A DNA stretch of 64,000 nucleotides from NCBI RefSeq assembly GCF_016756615.1, contig NZ_AP023262.1, positions 2,791,501 to 2,855,500 on the forward strand, given 5' to 3'. Every line of letters begins with the position of its first letter. The stretch's first letter is position 1. The notes under the pieces were generated by a model. That model made no database searches. It was not told the DNA's origin and saw only the letters and a program-made list of their open reading frames with translations. Position numbers and translations under genes: made by a program. Positions 43,872 through 52,624 of the stretch are shown piece by piece. This DNA comes from Mesorhizobium sp. L-8-3. Lineage in GTDB: Bacteria; Pseudomonadota; Alphaproteobacteria; Rhizobiales; Rhizobiaceae.

Positions 43872-45035
43872 CTACAGAGACCAGGACTGTCGGATGCGTT
43901 CGCGCAGACCCTCCAGCCGCGCGACCGGCTCATTGGCGAAGACAAAGCGCAGATAGCGCCCGGCGCAATCCTCCTGTCCCCAGCCGATCATCGGCGTGGC
44001 GGCGATCGCGCCATGGCGGAACAGCCGCTCTGCGGCCAAATCGGGCCGCATCCCCAGTGCCACCGTGTCGATCAGCAGCGACCAACCCCCATCGGGGACG
44101 ACAACCGGAAGGTCACGCATCTCTTTCACGATGATGTCGCGACGGGTTTTCCACTCGGCCGTCGCCGCCGCAACCCCGTCATCCTCGGCGATCAGTGCGG
44201 CGGCGGCCCCAGGCATGGCGATGCCGACTTGACACACGACGTTGGTGAGACTGACCAAACCGATGTCGTTCATGATCCGCTTCGGTCCGACGATCCAGCC
44301 GACCCGCCAGCCGATCATCCGGTATTCCTTGGACACTGCCCCCACGGTGATCACTCGTTCGGACATGCCGTCGAATGAGGCAGGGTGCAGCACCGGATCG
44401 TCGGTGAACAGGATGCGCTCCATCGCCGCGTCGTGCAGGATCCAGGCGTCGGCGCGCTCGGCGGCTTCGGTTATGGCCTGCCATTCCGCCCGTGTATGGA
44501 CGATCCCGCTCGGCATTGAGGGACTCATCGTCAGGATGACTTTTGTCCTGGGTGAGACCGCATCGCGCAGCGCATCGAGATCGAGCCGCCAGCGATCGTG
44601 GGTCACAACCAACCGCACCAGACGCGGCACGCCCCCGGACAGGCGGATCCGGTTCAGCAGCCCCGCATAGGCGGGATCGGTGATAACCACCTCGTCCCCG
44701 GGTTCGATCAGGGCCAGCAACGTGTTCAGCACGCCCGACAGCCCGCCGGCCGAAACGATGCATTGCGCATCGGGGTCGTAGTCCACCCCCGTCGTTCGCG
44801 ACACGCGTTCGGCTGCCGCGCCGCGCAACGCGTGGATACCAAGAAACGGCAGGTAGCTGTTGGCATCATCGCGGCCGACTGCCTCCAGCGTGGCCTCGAT
44901 GGCCGCCCTCGGCGGAGCGATGTCGGTATCGAGGTTCTCCAGCCGCAGCATCTCGGGCCGGCCATCCGCATCCGCGGCATTGCCCATCTTGTCCACGCCG
45001 ATCCCTGGGATCGCGGCAAGGCGAGATGCTGTCAT
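43872..45035 (-). CDS. Class I/II PLP-dependent aminotransferase
   Basis: The 387-residue protein is an aspartate aminotransferase-fold enzyme, with IVSAGGLSGVLNTLLALIEPGDEV, VILTMSPSMPSG, and the PLP lysine in VGAVSKEYRMIGWRVGWIVG. It ends 26 bp before the dipeptidase relic on the same strand and is divergent from a GntR gene. The combination suggests former use of a peptide-derived amino acid. Substrate is unknown. Confidence 0.85.
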   Translation of the reverse strand: MTASRLAAIPGIGVDKMGNAADADGRPEMLRLENLDTDIAPPRAAIEATLEAVGRDDANSYLPFLGIHALRGAAAERVSRTTGVDYDPDAQCIVSAGGLSGVLNTLLALIEPGDEVVITDPAYAGLLNRIRLSGGVPRLVRLVVTHDRWRLDLDALRDAVSPRTKVILTMSPSMPSGIVHTRAEWQAITEAAERADAWILHDAAMERILFTDDPVLHPASFDGMSERVITVGAVSKEYRMIGWRVGWIVGPKRIMNDIGLVSLTNVVCQVGIAMPGAAAALIAEDDGVAAATAEWKTRRDIIVKEMRDLPVVVPDGGWSLLIDTVALGMRPDLAAERLFRHGAIAATPMIGWGQEDCAGRYLRFVFANEPVARLEGLRERIRQSWSL

Positions 45036-45070
45036 CTTATTCTCCAGATTGGATCCAAATAGTTAAAATA

Positions 45071-45090
45071 GATAACAATGCTTATCATTG
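45071..45090. promoter_or_regulatory. Inverted repeats in the aminotransferase-gntR divergent promoter
   Basis: GATAA (45071-45075) and TTATC (45082-45086) form an inverted repeat with 6-bp spacer, and CAATG/CATTG (45076-45080, 45086-45090) form a second, overlapping one. The A/T-rich gap between the divergent genes is only 87 bp. A GntR binding site is likely here, but which repeat is used cannot be told. Confidence 0.45.
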
Positions 45091-45122
45091 CCCGTCAACA
45101 CTCCATTTGCTAATGACGCGCC

Positions 45123-45794
45123 ATGACCACGAAACCGCTCCAGCGCGGCGACCGCGCCCAGCATGTCGTCAATCAGATTCGTGAGGCGATCATCACCGGT
45201 GCGCTGGCTCCGGGGAGCGCGCTGCGCCAGGAGGAACTGGCCGCGAACTATGCTTCCAGTCGCATGCCGATCCGGGAGGCGTTGCGCACGCTGAGCGCCG
45301 AAGGTCTCGTGCAGCTCATTCCAAACCGAGGTGCCATCGTCGCGCCGATCGATATCGAGGAATTGCGCGAGAATTTCGAGATGCGCGAAGCCGCCGAAGT
45401 TCTGGCGATCCGGCTCGCGGTGCCGCATCTGTCGAATGCGCAGATCGATCAGGCAGCGTCCATCCAAAAGCAGATCGACACCGCTCCGATCCAGGACTTC
45501 GGGCCCTTGAACAAGGCATTTCACTGCACACTCTACGCACCGGCCGGCCGGCCGCGTCTGATCGCTCATATCGGCAGCCTGCACGACATCGCCGACCGCT
45601 ACCTGCGCTTCACCCTGCTGCACCTCGATTACAATGATCGCTCGTCGAGCGAGCACGAAGCCATCCTCGACGCCTGTTACCGACGCGATATCGAGGTGGC
45701 GATGCGTCTGACATCGACCCATATTCTCGAAGCCGGCAAGACGCTGGAGAGCTACTTGCGCGAGCACCTGGGGACACGGCTCCGGTCCTCCTGA
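45123..45794 (+). CDS. GntR-family transcriptional regulator, FCD domain
   Basis: The 223-residue protein has an N-terminal winged helix (IREAIITGALAPGSALRQEELAANYASSRMPIREALRTLSAEGLV) and a C-terminal FCD domain (NFEMREAAEVLAIRLAVPHLS). It is divergent from the aminotransferase gene and is its probable regulator. It is a different paralogue from the regulator at 8194-8928; no ATGTATACAT site is present here. Confidence 0.87.
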   Translation: MTTKPLQRGDRAQHVVNQIREAIITGALAPGSALRQEELAANYASSRMPIREALRTLSAEGLVQLIPNRGAIVAPIDIEELRENFEMREAAEVLAIRLAVPHLSNAQIDQAASIQKQIDTAPIQDFGPLNKAFHCTLYAPAGRPRLIAHIGSLHDIADRYLRFTLLHLDYNDRSSSEHEAILDACYRRDIEVAMRLTSTHILEAGKTLESYLREHLGTRLRSS

Positions 45795-46126
45795 TCGTAG
45801 CCCCGCGTCAGAGCTCCAGGGGGCATGAGAGCTCCATGGTCGAGGTGTGATCCAGGGAGAGCCGAAATCCCTCCTGCGGCCTCGATGCGCGGGAGCATGG
45901 CAAGGTCCCGGGACGGGACGCCCCGGTCGTAGTGCATCTTCGACAAGGCAGCGGTCGTGTCACGGGCCGCTGGCAGGGACGCACCGCGGGTAGTCCGACA
46001 TGTGCGCTGTCACTGATGGTTGCAGTGGCACCTCCACGTTGATAGACGGGGCGTCTCGCGCTTCAAGAAAGCGCCATTGGACTACGGGGCAGCGCCATGG
46101 AGCCTGGCAAGTCAGCAGACCGGTAG
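45795..46126. other. Intergenic region, no gene recognised
   Basis: No supported gene was found. A leftward frame at about 45830-45946 reads SKMHYDRGVPSRDLAMLPRIE, which looks protein-like but has no start site or recognised family and may be a relic. Confidence 0.4.
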
Positions 46127-46156
46127 GCCGCAACAACATCCGATCGTTGTTGCGGC
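46127..46156 (+). promoter_or_regulatory. Strong hairpin in the 5' region of the CmlA/FloR-like exporter gene
   Basis: GCCGCAACAAC (46127-46137) and GTTGTTGCGGC (46146-46156) are perfect 11-bp arms with an 8-base loop, about 80 bp upstream of the exporter start. The related cmlA gene is controlled by translational attenuation with a leader peptide and hairpin. No clear leader peptide was identified here, so it could instead be an operator. It lacks a following T-run, so it is unlikely to be a simple terminator. Confidence 0.5.
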
Positions 46157-46237
46157 GCTCTGTCCGGTCATGTCCCCTTTTCCCCAGGGAAAGGCAGATC
46201 GCCGCCAAATGCCAACCATTTGAGCGGATGCCTTACC

Positions 46238-47437
46238 GTGTCTTACAAAAAAACCACGACGTGGAACCTCTCCTTGCCGTCGGCGCTCCTGCTGATGGCG
46301 CCTTTCGATATTCTGGCCTCGCTGGCCATGGACATCTACCTTCCGGTCGTCCCGGCCATGCCTGGTATCCGCGACACCACCGCCTCGACAATCCAACTGA
46401 CGCTGAGCCTCTATATGGTGATGCTCGGCGCCGGCCAGGTCCTGTTCGGCCCCCTGTCGGACCGCATCGGCCGCAGGCCCGTGCTGATCGGCGGTGCGGT
46501 TCTCTTCCTCGTAACCTCCCTTGCGCTCGCCGCCGCCTCGTCGGCAGCCGCCTTCGTCGTCATGCGCCTGCTGCAGGCGGCGGGCGCGTCGGCCGCGCTC
46601 GTCGCGACATTCGCGACGGTTCGTGACGTCTATGCCGAGCGTCCGGAAGGGGCCGTCATCTACGGTCTCTTCGGCTCGATGCTGGCTTTCGTGCCGGCGC
46701 TCGGTCCGATCGCGGGCGCGCTGATCGCCGAGCATCTCGGCTGGCGCGCCATCTTCGCCACGCTCGGCCTGCTCGCGGCCGCCGCGCTGGCGCACGCCCT
46801 GCCGAGGTGGAAGGAGACGCGATCCGCCGCCGGGCCCGTTGTTGCGCCGACGTTCGGAACGATCCTGCGCAGCCCCGACTTCTGGACCTACACGCTGGGA
46901 TTCAGCGCCGCCATGGGCGCCTTCTTCGTGTTCTTCTCGACCGCTCCGCGCGTGCTGATCGGGCGGGCGGGTTTTTCCGAGGTCGGATTCAGCGTGGTCT
47001 TCGCTACCGCCGCATTGGTCATGATCCTCACCACGCGCTTCACCAAGCGGTTCGTGTCGCGCTGGGGGATTGCCGGTTGCGTTGCGCGGGGAATGGCGAT
47101 GCTGCTGGTCGGCGCCGCCCTGCTCGCGGCGGGACAGTTGCTGTGGCAGCCGTCCTTCTCAACCTTCGTGCTGCCGATGTGGCTGATCGCGGTCGGCATC
47201 GTCTTCACCTCGTCGGTCGCCGCCAACGGTGCATTGCACGCGTTCGGCGATGCCGCGGGCACGGCGGTGGCTCTCTATTTCTGTGTCGAGAGCCTCATCG
47301 TCGGCGCCGTGGGCACAGTGTTCGTTGTTGCCCTCGGCGGCGATACGGCCTGGCCGCTGGCCGGTTATTGTGCCTTCATGGCGCTGGTCACACTCGCAGC
47401 CCTCGGCATCCCACGGAGACGAACCGGAGCGAAGTGA
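46238..47437 (+). CDS. CmlA/FloR-family phenicol exporter (MFS)
   Basis: The 399-residue membrane protein has about twelve helices and the family opening LPSALLLMAPFDILASLAMD followed by IYLPVVPAMPGI. It keeps GQVLFGPLSDRIGRRPVL after helix 2, the long conserved FATVRDVYAERPEG loop, and FFVFFSTAPRVLIG. Resemblance to FloR/CmlA extends over the whole length and is clearly greater than to generic Bcr/CflA carriers. Such proteins export chloramphenicol and, for FloR, florfenicol. GTG 46238 aligns with the family start, but only a weak ribosome site precedes it. Resistance is predicted, not shown. Confidence 0.82.
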   Translation: MSYKKTTTWNLSLPSALLLMAPFDILASLAMDIYLPVVPAMPGIRDTTASTIQLTLSLYMVMLGAGQVLFGPLSDRIGRRPVLIGGAVLFLVTSLALAAASSAAAFVVMRLLQAAGASAALVATFATVRDVYAERPEGAVIYGLFGSMLAFVPALGPIAGALIAEHLGWRAIFATLGLLAAAALAHALPRWKETRSAAGPVVAPTFGTILRSPDFWTYTLGFSAAMGAFFVFFSTAPRVLIGRAGFSEVGFSVVFATAALVMILTTRFTKRFVSRWGIAGCVARGMAMLLVGAALLAAGQLLWQPSFSTFVLPMWLIAVGIVFTSSVAANGALHAFGDAAGTAVALYFCVESLIVGAVGTVFVVALGGDTAWPLAGYCAFMALVTLAALGIPRRRTGAK

Positions 47438-47442
47438 CGGCT

Positions 47443-47709
47443 TCAGCGCCCGACGAGATCGAGCAGGCGGTTCCACTGCATGCCGAGATCTAGGATCGGC
47501 GCCCGGAAGCGGTGGAGTGGGAAAGGACGGATCGGGGTCGCCGGGATCTCCGTCCTTTCCGGCGAGTCCGCGAGCCTGGCCGCAAGCCAGGCGCCAAGCC
47601 GGTGCGACAGCGACACCCCGACCGTTGTAACCCGCCAGGACGTGCCGACAATAGCACTTCCAAGCCATCCACCGCCGCCAACCACACCGATCCTCATTGG
47701 ACTGCTCAT
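47443..47709 (-). pseudogene. Chimeric relic: NAD-binding start joined to an FAD-oxidoreductase tail
   Basis: The leftward frame opens MSSPMRIGVVGGGGWLGSAIV, the Rossmann start of a ProC/F420-type dehydrogenase. After about 21 residues the sequence changes to the C-terminus of a DAO-family FAD oxidoreductase: AGYNGRGVAVAPAWRL in one frame, then TPIRPFPLHRFRAPILDLG in another. Both genes are incomplete, and a frameshift lies between the two DAO parts. A deletion that joined two former genes explains this. Confidence 0.62.
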
Positions 47710-47802
47710 GTGTGGCTCCTTCTCGTTCCATCACGACTGTCGGTTCTTGATTTGACGCATGTCTTTGTCCCGAAACCGGCGCCCACTTTGAGGAGACATG
47801 CT

Positions 47803-49785
47803 TTAGAGTGCCAGAGCCGCCTTGCGCCCGTCATGGATTGCGAACGCAGCCTGGCGAGGGGCCGTGCAATCGCCGATCGCCGTAAAGGCTATGCCGTGTT
47901 GCTCCAGGTCCCGCGAAAGACTGTCCTCCGCGATGTTGGTGGCAGCGTAGACCAGGGCATCGGCCTCAACCTTCTGCGCGCGCTCGTCAAGCAGCGAAAC
48001 AATCGTTGCCTGTTTGCCATCCCAGTGAACGATCGCGCCTTCGGTCAGGAAACGGACACCGAGGCGGGCGAGGGCGCGGCGCAACGGCAGATCCACCGCC
48101 ATCCGCTGGAGCTCCTTGCCGACGAGCGCATCCGGCGTGACAATCGTCACCTCATGGCCGTCTTCGGCAAGCTTCCAGGCTGTTCCACTTCCCTTCCAGT
48201 TGCCGCCGTCGTCGAGCAGGAGAACGCGTTTTCCCGGTCTTGCCTCGCGCCCCATCACAGCCTCGGCCGAGAGAACCGGCCCTCCGCCTGGAATGTCGTC
48301 GAACTGTGGCAGTGCCCGCTGGAAGGCGCCGCTGGGCGGCAAGGACCCGGTCGCGACGATCACATGATCGGCGCCTTCGCGCTCGACATCTTCCGCTTCG
48401 ACATACTGCCCGTAACGGACGTCCACCTGGAGTTGGCCGAGTTGCCGCTGGTACCAGTCGATGAGGTCGAGGATCTGTGCGCGGCGTGGCTGCAGGCCGG
48501 CCAGTCGGAATTGGCCGCCGAGGCGATCCGAGGCTTCGGCAAGCGTCACACGGTGCCCGCGTTCGGCTGCCACCCGTGCCGCCTCCAGCCCGGCCGGCCC
48601 GCCGCCGACGACGAACACCCGCTTTGGCCGGTCGGCCGGGGTGAAACGATCACCACCCCACTCCCACTCGCGCCCGGCGGAAGGATTGACGACGCAACTG
48701 ATCCAGTAATCCCGCGAGCGGCGGCCCCAGCACATCTGGTTGCAGGACAGGCAGCCGCGGATGTCCTGCGTGCGTCCGGCGGCAGCCTTGGCGGCGAGAT
48801 GCGGATCGGCGATCTGCCCGCGCACGATCGACACCAGATCGGCGCGGCCTTCGCTGAGCACGCTCTCGGCATTCGCCGGCGTGCGGATATGGCTTTCCGC
48901 CGTGACCAAGGCGTGGCGCACCGTGGACTTGAGCACCGCCGCGAGATCGGCGCCAAGCTTCTCCGGGTACACGAAGGTCGGCATGATCTTGTAGAAGTCG
49001 AAATAGCTGCCCGATCCGCAAGTCACGTAGTCCATCAGCGTATCGCGGTCGTGCAGGTCGACGATTTCGGCCAGCGCCTCGCGTTTCAGAGCCACCTCGA
49101 CTTCCGGTTCGTCATTGACCGCGAGACCGATGATGAAGTCGTCGCCGCACTCTTTCCGGATGCGGGTCATGACCTCCCGGCTCATGCGGGTGCGGTTTTG
49201 CAGGCTGCCGCCCCAGCGATCGTCGCGCCGGTTCGACCAGGGCGTCCAGAACTGGTCCAGCATCGAATGATAGGCTGCCCAAACCTCGACCCCGTCGAAG
49301 CCAGCCTCCCGGCAGCGGCGCGCCGCTTGGACAAAACCGTCGATCGTCTCCTCGATCTCGGCCTCGGTCATGCGATGCGAGCCATCGGAATCGTGATAGC
49401 TCGGCAAGCCGGAGGGCGACCAGCCGGCATGGAAGGAGTTGTCCGCATCGGCGTGCTGCCCGACATGGTAGAGCTGCTGGATCGCGATCGCGCCGTTGTC
49501 GCGGATCGCCTCCGTCACCTTGCGGAAATGCGGAATGACGCCGTCATCGGAAGGACGGAAGTTACCGCGGGTGAGCACGGCGGCCCGGTGCACCGGCATC
49601 GGTTCCACCACGATCATCGCCGCGCCGCCGATCGCACGTTCGGCGTAGTAGCAGACATGCCGTTCGGTCGGCAGTCCTTCGACCGCCATGTTCACCGTGT
49701 GCGCGCCAAAGACGATCCTGTTGCGGAGCATCTTGCCACGCAGGGCGACCGGCGCGAACAATCGCTTGAAGACGTGCTCCGACAT
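47803..49785 (-). CDS. TMADH/OYE-family NADH:flavin oxidoreductase (N-demethylase-like)
   Basis: The 660-residue protein has an N-terminal OYE-type TIM barrel (LFAPVALRGKMLRNRIVFGAHT), a [4Fe-4S] motif C-x2-C-x3-C-x11-C in CLSCNQMCWGRRSRDYWISC, and a C-terminal FAD/NAD domain with VFVVGGGPAGLEAARVAAERGH. This is the plan of trimethylamine and dimethylamine dehydrogenases and of bacterial betaine demethylases. GGAGGGA lies before ATG 49785. It is divergent from a LysR gene. A methylated amine or N-methyl amino acid is the likely substrate. Confidence 0.85.
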   Translation of the reverse strand: MSEHVFKRLFAPVALRGKMLRNRIVFGAHTVNMAVEGLPTERHVCYYAERAIGGAAMIVVEPMPVHRAAVLTRGNFRPSDDGVIPHFRKVTEAIRDNGAIAIQQLYHVGQHADADNSFHAGWSPSGLPSYHDSDGSHRMTEAEIEETIDGFVQAARRCREAGFDGVEVWAAYHSMLDQFWTPWSNRRDDRWGGSLQNRTRMSREVMTRIRKECGDDFIIGLAVNDEPEVEVALKREALAEIVDLHDRDTLMDYVTCGSGSYFDFYKIMPTFVYPEKLGADLAAVLKSTVRHALVTAESHIRTPANAESVLSEGRADLVSIVRGQIADPHLAAKAAAGRTQDIRGCLSCNQMCWGRRSRDYWISCVVNPSAGREWEWGGDRFTPADRPKRVFVVGGGPAGLEAARVAAERGHRVTLAEASDRLGGQFRLAGLQPRRAQILDLIDWYQRQLGQLQVDVRYGQYVEAEDVEREGADHVIVATGSLPPSGAFQRALPQFDDIPGGGPVLSAEAVMGREARPGKRVLLLDDGGNWKGSGTAWKLAEDGHEVTIVTPDALVGKELQRMAVDLPLRRALARLGVRFLTEGAIVHWDGKQATIVSLLDERAQKVEADALVYAATNIAEDSLSRDLEQHGIAFTAIGDCTAPRQAAFAIHDGRKAALAL

Positions 49786-49994
49786 CGACCTTCCCTCCAA
49801 ACAACCACGCCATCCGACGGCAGCGGTCGCTTCCTGGTACTTGCGTCCGAAATCGCCCACAGGCTCGCACAGCGAGCGCCAGAAGGCGAGTATTGCGCTG
49901 TAGTGAATATATCGGCCTAATGGCTGGGTCGGATGCCGCGGATTGTGAAGAGCAACTGGCCACTCACCGTGAGCGTCGGGAGCCCGACCGATAG

Positions 49995-50894
49995 ATGATG
50001 GTTCGCCGGTATTACAGCCTCCCTTCGCTGAAAGCGCTCGCGGCATTCGAAGCATCGGCGCGCCATCTCAGTCTGACCAAGGCGGCCGAAGAGCTTAACG
50101 TCACGCCCGGCGCCATTTCCAAGCAGGTTCGCATGCTCGAGGACGAGCTCGGCAATCCGCTCTTCCTGCGCCGACACCGGGCGCTTGAGCTGACACGTGA
50201 AGGAGAGACGATGTCAGCGGCCCTACGCGAGGGGTTCGAGCGAATTTCGTCCACGTTCCGGCAATTGAAGACTTCCGGCGGCCAGTCGAGCGTTACCATT
50301 GGATGTACCATGGCGATGGCTCATCTCTGGCTGATGCCGCGCATGGGCGCCTTCTGGGCCAACCACCAGGACATCGTCGTCGACCATGTCATTTCGGATC
50401 ATTCTCGCGGCCTTGATCGTCCCGACATCGATCTTCGGCTTCGCTACGGCAGCGGCGAATGGCCGGACGAACTGTCGGCGAAACTGTATGACGATCGCAT
50501 CTTCCCGGTGGCCAGTCCGGATTTCGCCCGTGAACATTCCGTTGAGACGCTCGATGATTTGGCGCAGCTCCAACTGCTTTCCGTCGAAGGCATAGACTGG
50601 GACTGGACCACTTGGGCCGACTTCTTCCGCGAAGCCGGCTGTGCGGACCGACGGCTCAACGTGCGGCGCTTCAACAGCCACGTGATCGCCCTGCAGGCCG
50701 CGCGCACCGGGCAGGGAGTGGTGCTCGGCTGGGCGAGCCTCGTCACGCCGTTGATCGAAGCCGGCGATCTGGTGCAACTCAGCGACGCCGAAATCGCGGC
50801 CCCGCAATCCTACTTCGTGACATGGAGCGCGCGCCGCCCGCTAAGCCGCCCTGCGACCATCTTGCGGGACTGGCTGCTTTCGCTCGACGATTGA
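49995..50894 (+). CDS. LysR-family regulator, GcvA-like
   Basis: The 299-residue protein starts SLPSLKALAAFEASARHLSLTKAAEELNVTPGAISKQV, the GcvA-type LysR helix-turn-helix. The effector domain follows, with DIDLRLRYGSGEWPDELSAKLYDD. It is divergent from the demethylase at 47803-49785 and lies just upstream of the mttB-like operon, so it can control both. The 209-bp gap is the likely target region. Confidence 0.87.
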   Translation: MMVRRYYSLPSLKALAAFEASARHLSLTKAAEELNVTPGAISKQVRMLEDELGNPLFLRRHRALELTREGETMSAALREGFERISSTFRQLKTSGGQSSVTIGCTMAMAHLWLMPRMGAFWANHQDIVVDHVISDHSRGLDRPDIDLRLRYGSGEWPDELSAKLYDDRIFPVASPDFAREHSVETLDDLAQLQLLSVEGIDWDWTTWADFFREAGCADRRLNVRRFNSHVIALQAARTGQGVVLGWASLVTPLIEAGDLVQLSDAEIAAPQSYFVTWSARRPLSRPATILRDWLLSLDD

Positions 50895-50978
50895 GCTGAA
50901 CTCAAGCGACCATGGTTCCTTATTCGCTTGAACATCAGGGTTGCGAAGCGTTCTCTTTGCCGGAAGGGAGCGCCAGGC

Positions 50979-52535
50979 ATGAGTATCGTGGACAAGATTC
51001 AGACGTTGGAACCCGCAACCCACCGCCGCGGCGGGGGGCGGATCGGGCGGAAGGCTCTGCGCAGCGCGGCGTTGCCCTCGCTGCCGACATTGGTTCGCAA
51101 GATCCCGGTCTATGAGATTGTCCCCGACGAAGCGGTGGAACTCATCCATCAGGCGTCCCTCGGTATCCTCGAAGAGGTGGGATGCGAATTCCGCGACGAC
51201 GAGGCGATCGCCATGTGGAAGCAGGCCGGCGCGGACGTGTCCGGCACGCGTGTGCGGCTCGACCGCCACCTGCTCATGGAGCTGGTGTCGAAGGTGCCGT
51301 CCGAATTCACCCTCAACGCACGCAATCCGCAACGTTCGGTGAAAGTCGGTGGAAAGAACACGATCTTCGTGCCGATGTACGGCGCCCCCTATGTGCGCGA
51401 CCTCGACAACGTCAGGCGTTACGGCACGCTCGAGGATCTTCAGAACTTCCATAAGCTCGCCTACATGGCACCGGCGCTCCACTCTTCGAGCTCGATCATC
51501 TGCGAGCCGATGGAGGTCCCCGTTCCCAAGCGCCATCTTCACATCATTCATTCGGCGCTGAAGCACTCCGACAAGCCTTTCATGGGGATCGTGACGTCCC
51601 GGGATCGCGCCGAGGACACCATGGCGATGGCCGGCATCGTCTTCGGCGAGGAATTCGTTCGCGACAATCCGGTGCTGGTGGCGATCACAAACTGCAATTC
51701 TCCGCTGGTCTGGGACGCGACCATGCTGGACGCCATGAAGGTCTATGCACGGCACAATCAGCCGCTGATCCTCGCGCCTTTCGCCCTGTGCGGGGCATCG
51801 ACGTCAGCGTCCTCAGTGGGCGCGGTGGCGCAGGTCAATGCCGAGGCGCTTGCCGGCGTCGCCTTCACCCAGCTCCTGCGCCCGGGGTCGCCGCAGATCT
51901 ATGGGCAGTTCATGGTCACTGTCGACATGAAGACCGGTGCCCCCATGGGTGGCACGCCGGAGGCAGCGCAGATGATGTATCTGATGGGCGCGCTCGCCAG
52001 GAAGTACCGGCTACCCTGGCGAACCTCGGGGTTTCACGTCGGATCCAAGCTCAACGACGCCCAGGCCGGTTATGAGGCGAACATGCTCATGCACGCCGCG
52101 ATCCTGTCCGGGGCCAATTACATCTGGCATGCCGCAGGGTGGCTCGAAGCCGGGCTGACCTGCGGCTACTCGAAATTCGCCACCGACTGCGAACAACTCG
52201 TCGGCTGGCACAAATATGCGGGAGGCGTTCCGTTCGACGACTTCGAGGACGCGATGGCGGCGATCCGCGAGGTGGGTCCGGCCGGCCATTTCCTCGGCAC
52301 GCAACATACGCTCGAGCACTTCGAGTCAGCCTTCTTCATGCCGACGCTGATGGACTTCAACTCCTTCGAGCAGTGGAGCTCGGAAAGGGCGAAGGATCAT
52401 GACACGCGTGGACGGGAGAAAGCGCGCAACATGCTCAAGGACTACGAGGAGCCGAAGCTCGACGACGGCATCGCCGAGGCTCTGCGGGACTTTGTCGCCC
52501 GGCGCGAGAAGGCCCTGCCGGATACCGTGAACTGA
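50979..52535 (+). CDS. MttB-family methylamine/betaine:corrinoid methyltransferase, non-pyrrolysine
   Basis: The 518-residue TIM-barrel protein belongs to the trimethylamine methyltransferase (MttB) superfamily, with VPDEAVELIHQASLGILEEVGCEF, MYGAPYVRDLDN and GGTPEAAQMMYLMGALARKY. No in-frame TAG occurs, so it is a non-pyrrolysine member like the glycine betaine methyltransferase MtgB. Those enzymes move a methyl group from a quaternary amine to a corrinoid protein. A matching corrinoid protein is encoded at 56479-57168. ATG 50979 follows a GAAGGGA site; an upstream ATG at 50928 is possible. Confidence 0.83.
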   Translation: MSIVDKIQTLEPATHRRGGGRIGRKALRSAALPSLPTLVRKIPVYEIVPDEAVELIHQASLGILEEVGCEFRDDEAIAMWKQAGADVSGTRVRLDRHLLMELVSKVPSEFTLNARNPQRSVKVGGKNTIFVPMYGAPYVRDLDNVRRYGTLEDLQNFHKLAYMAPALHSSSSIICEPMEVPVPKRHLHIIHSALKHSDKPFMGIVTSRDRAEDTMAMAGIVFGEEFVRDNPVLVAITNCNSPLVWDATMLDAMKVYARHNQPLILAPFALCGASTSASSVGAVAQVNAEALAGVAFTQLLRPGSPQIYGQFMVTVDMKTGAPMGGTPEAAQMMYLMGALARKYRLPWRTSGFHVGSKLNDAQAGYEANMLMHAAILSGANYIWHAAGWLEAGLTCGYSKFATDCEQLVGWHKYAGGVPFDDFEDAMAAIREVGPAGHFLGTQHTLEHFESAFFMPTLMDFNSFEQWSSERAKDHDTRGREKARNMLKDYEEPKLDDGIAEALRDFVARREKALPDTVN

Positions 52536-52624
52536 GCCACCGTCGACCCAGTGATGATGATAATCGCACAAGGCAGAACGTCCATCAGGTTGCAGCCCCG
52601 GTTCCTGCCGATCCGAGGGAGACC

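Noticed and set aside
50979..52535. Pyrrolysine-containing MttB
   Set aside because: The frame has no internal TAG and no pyl genes are visible; it is the non-pyrrolysine type.
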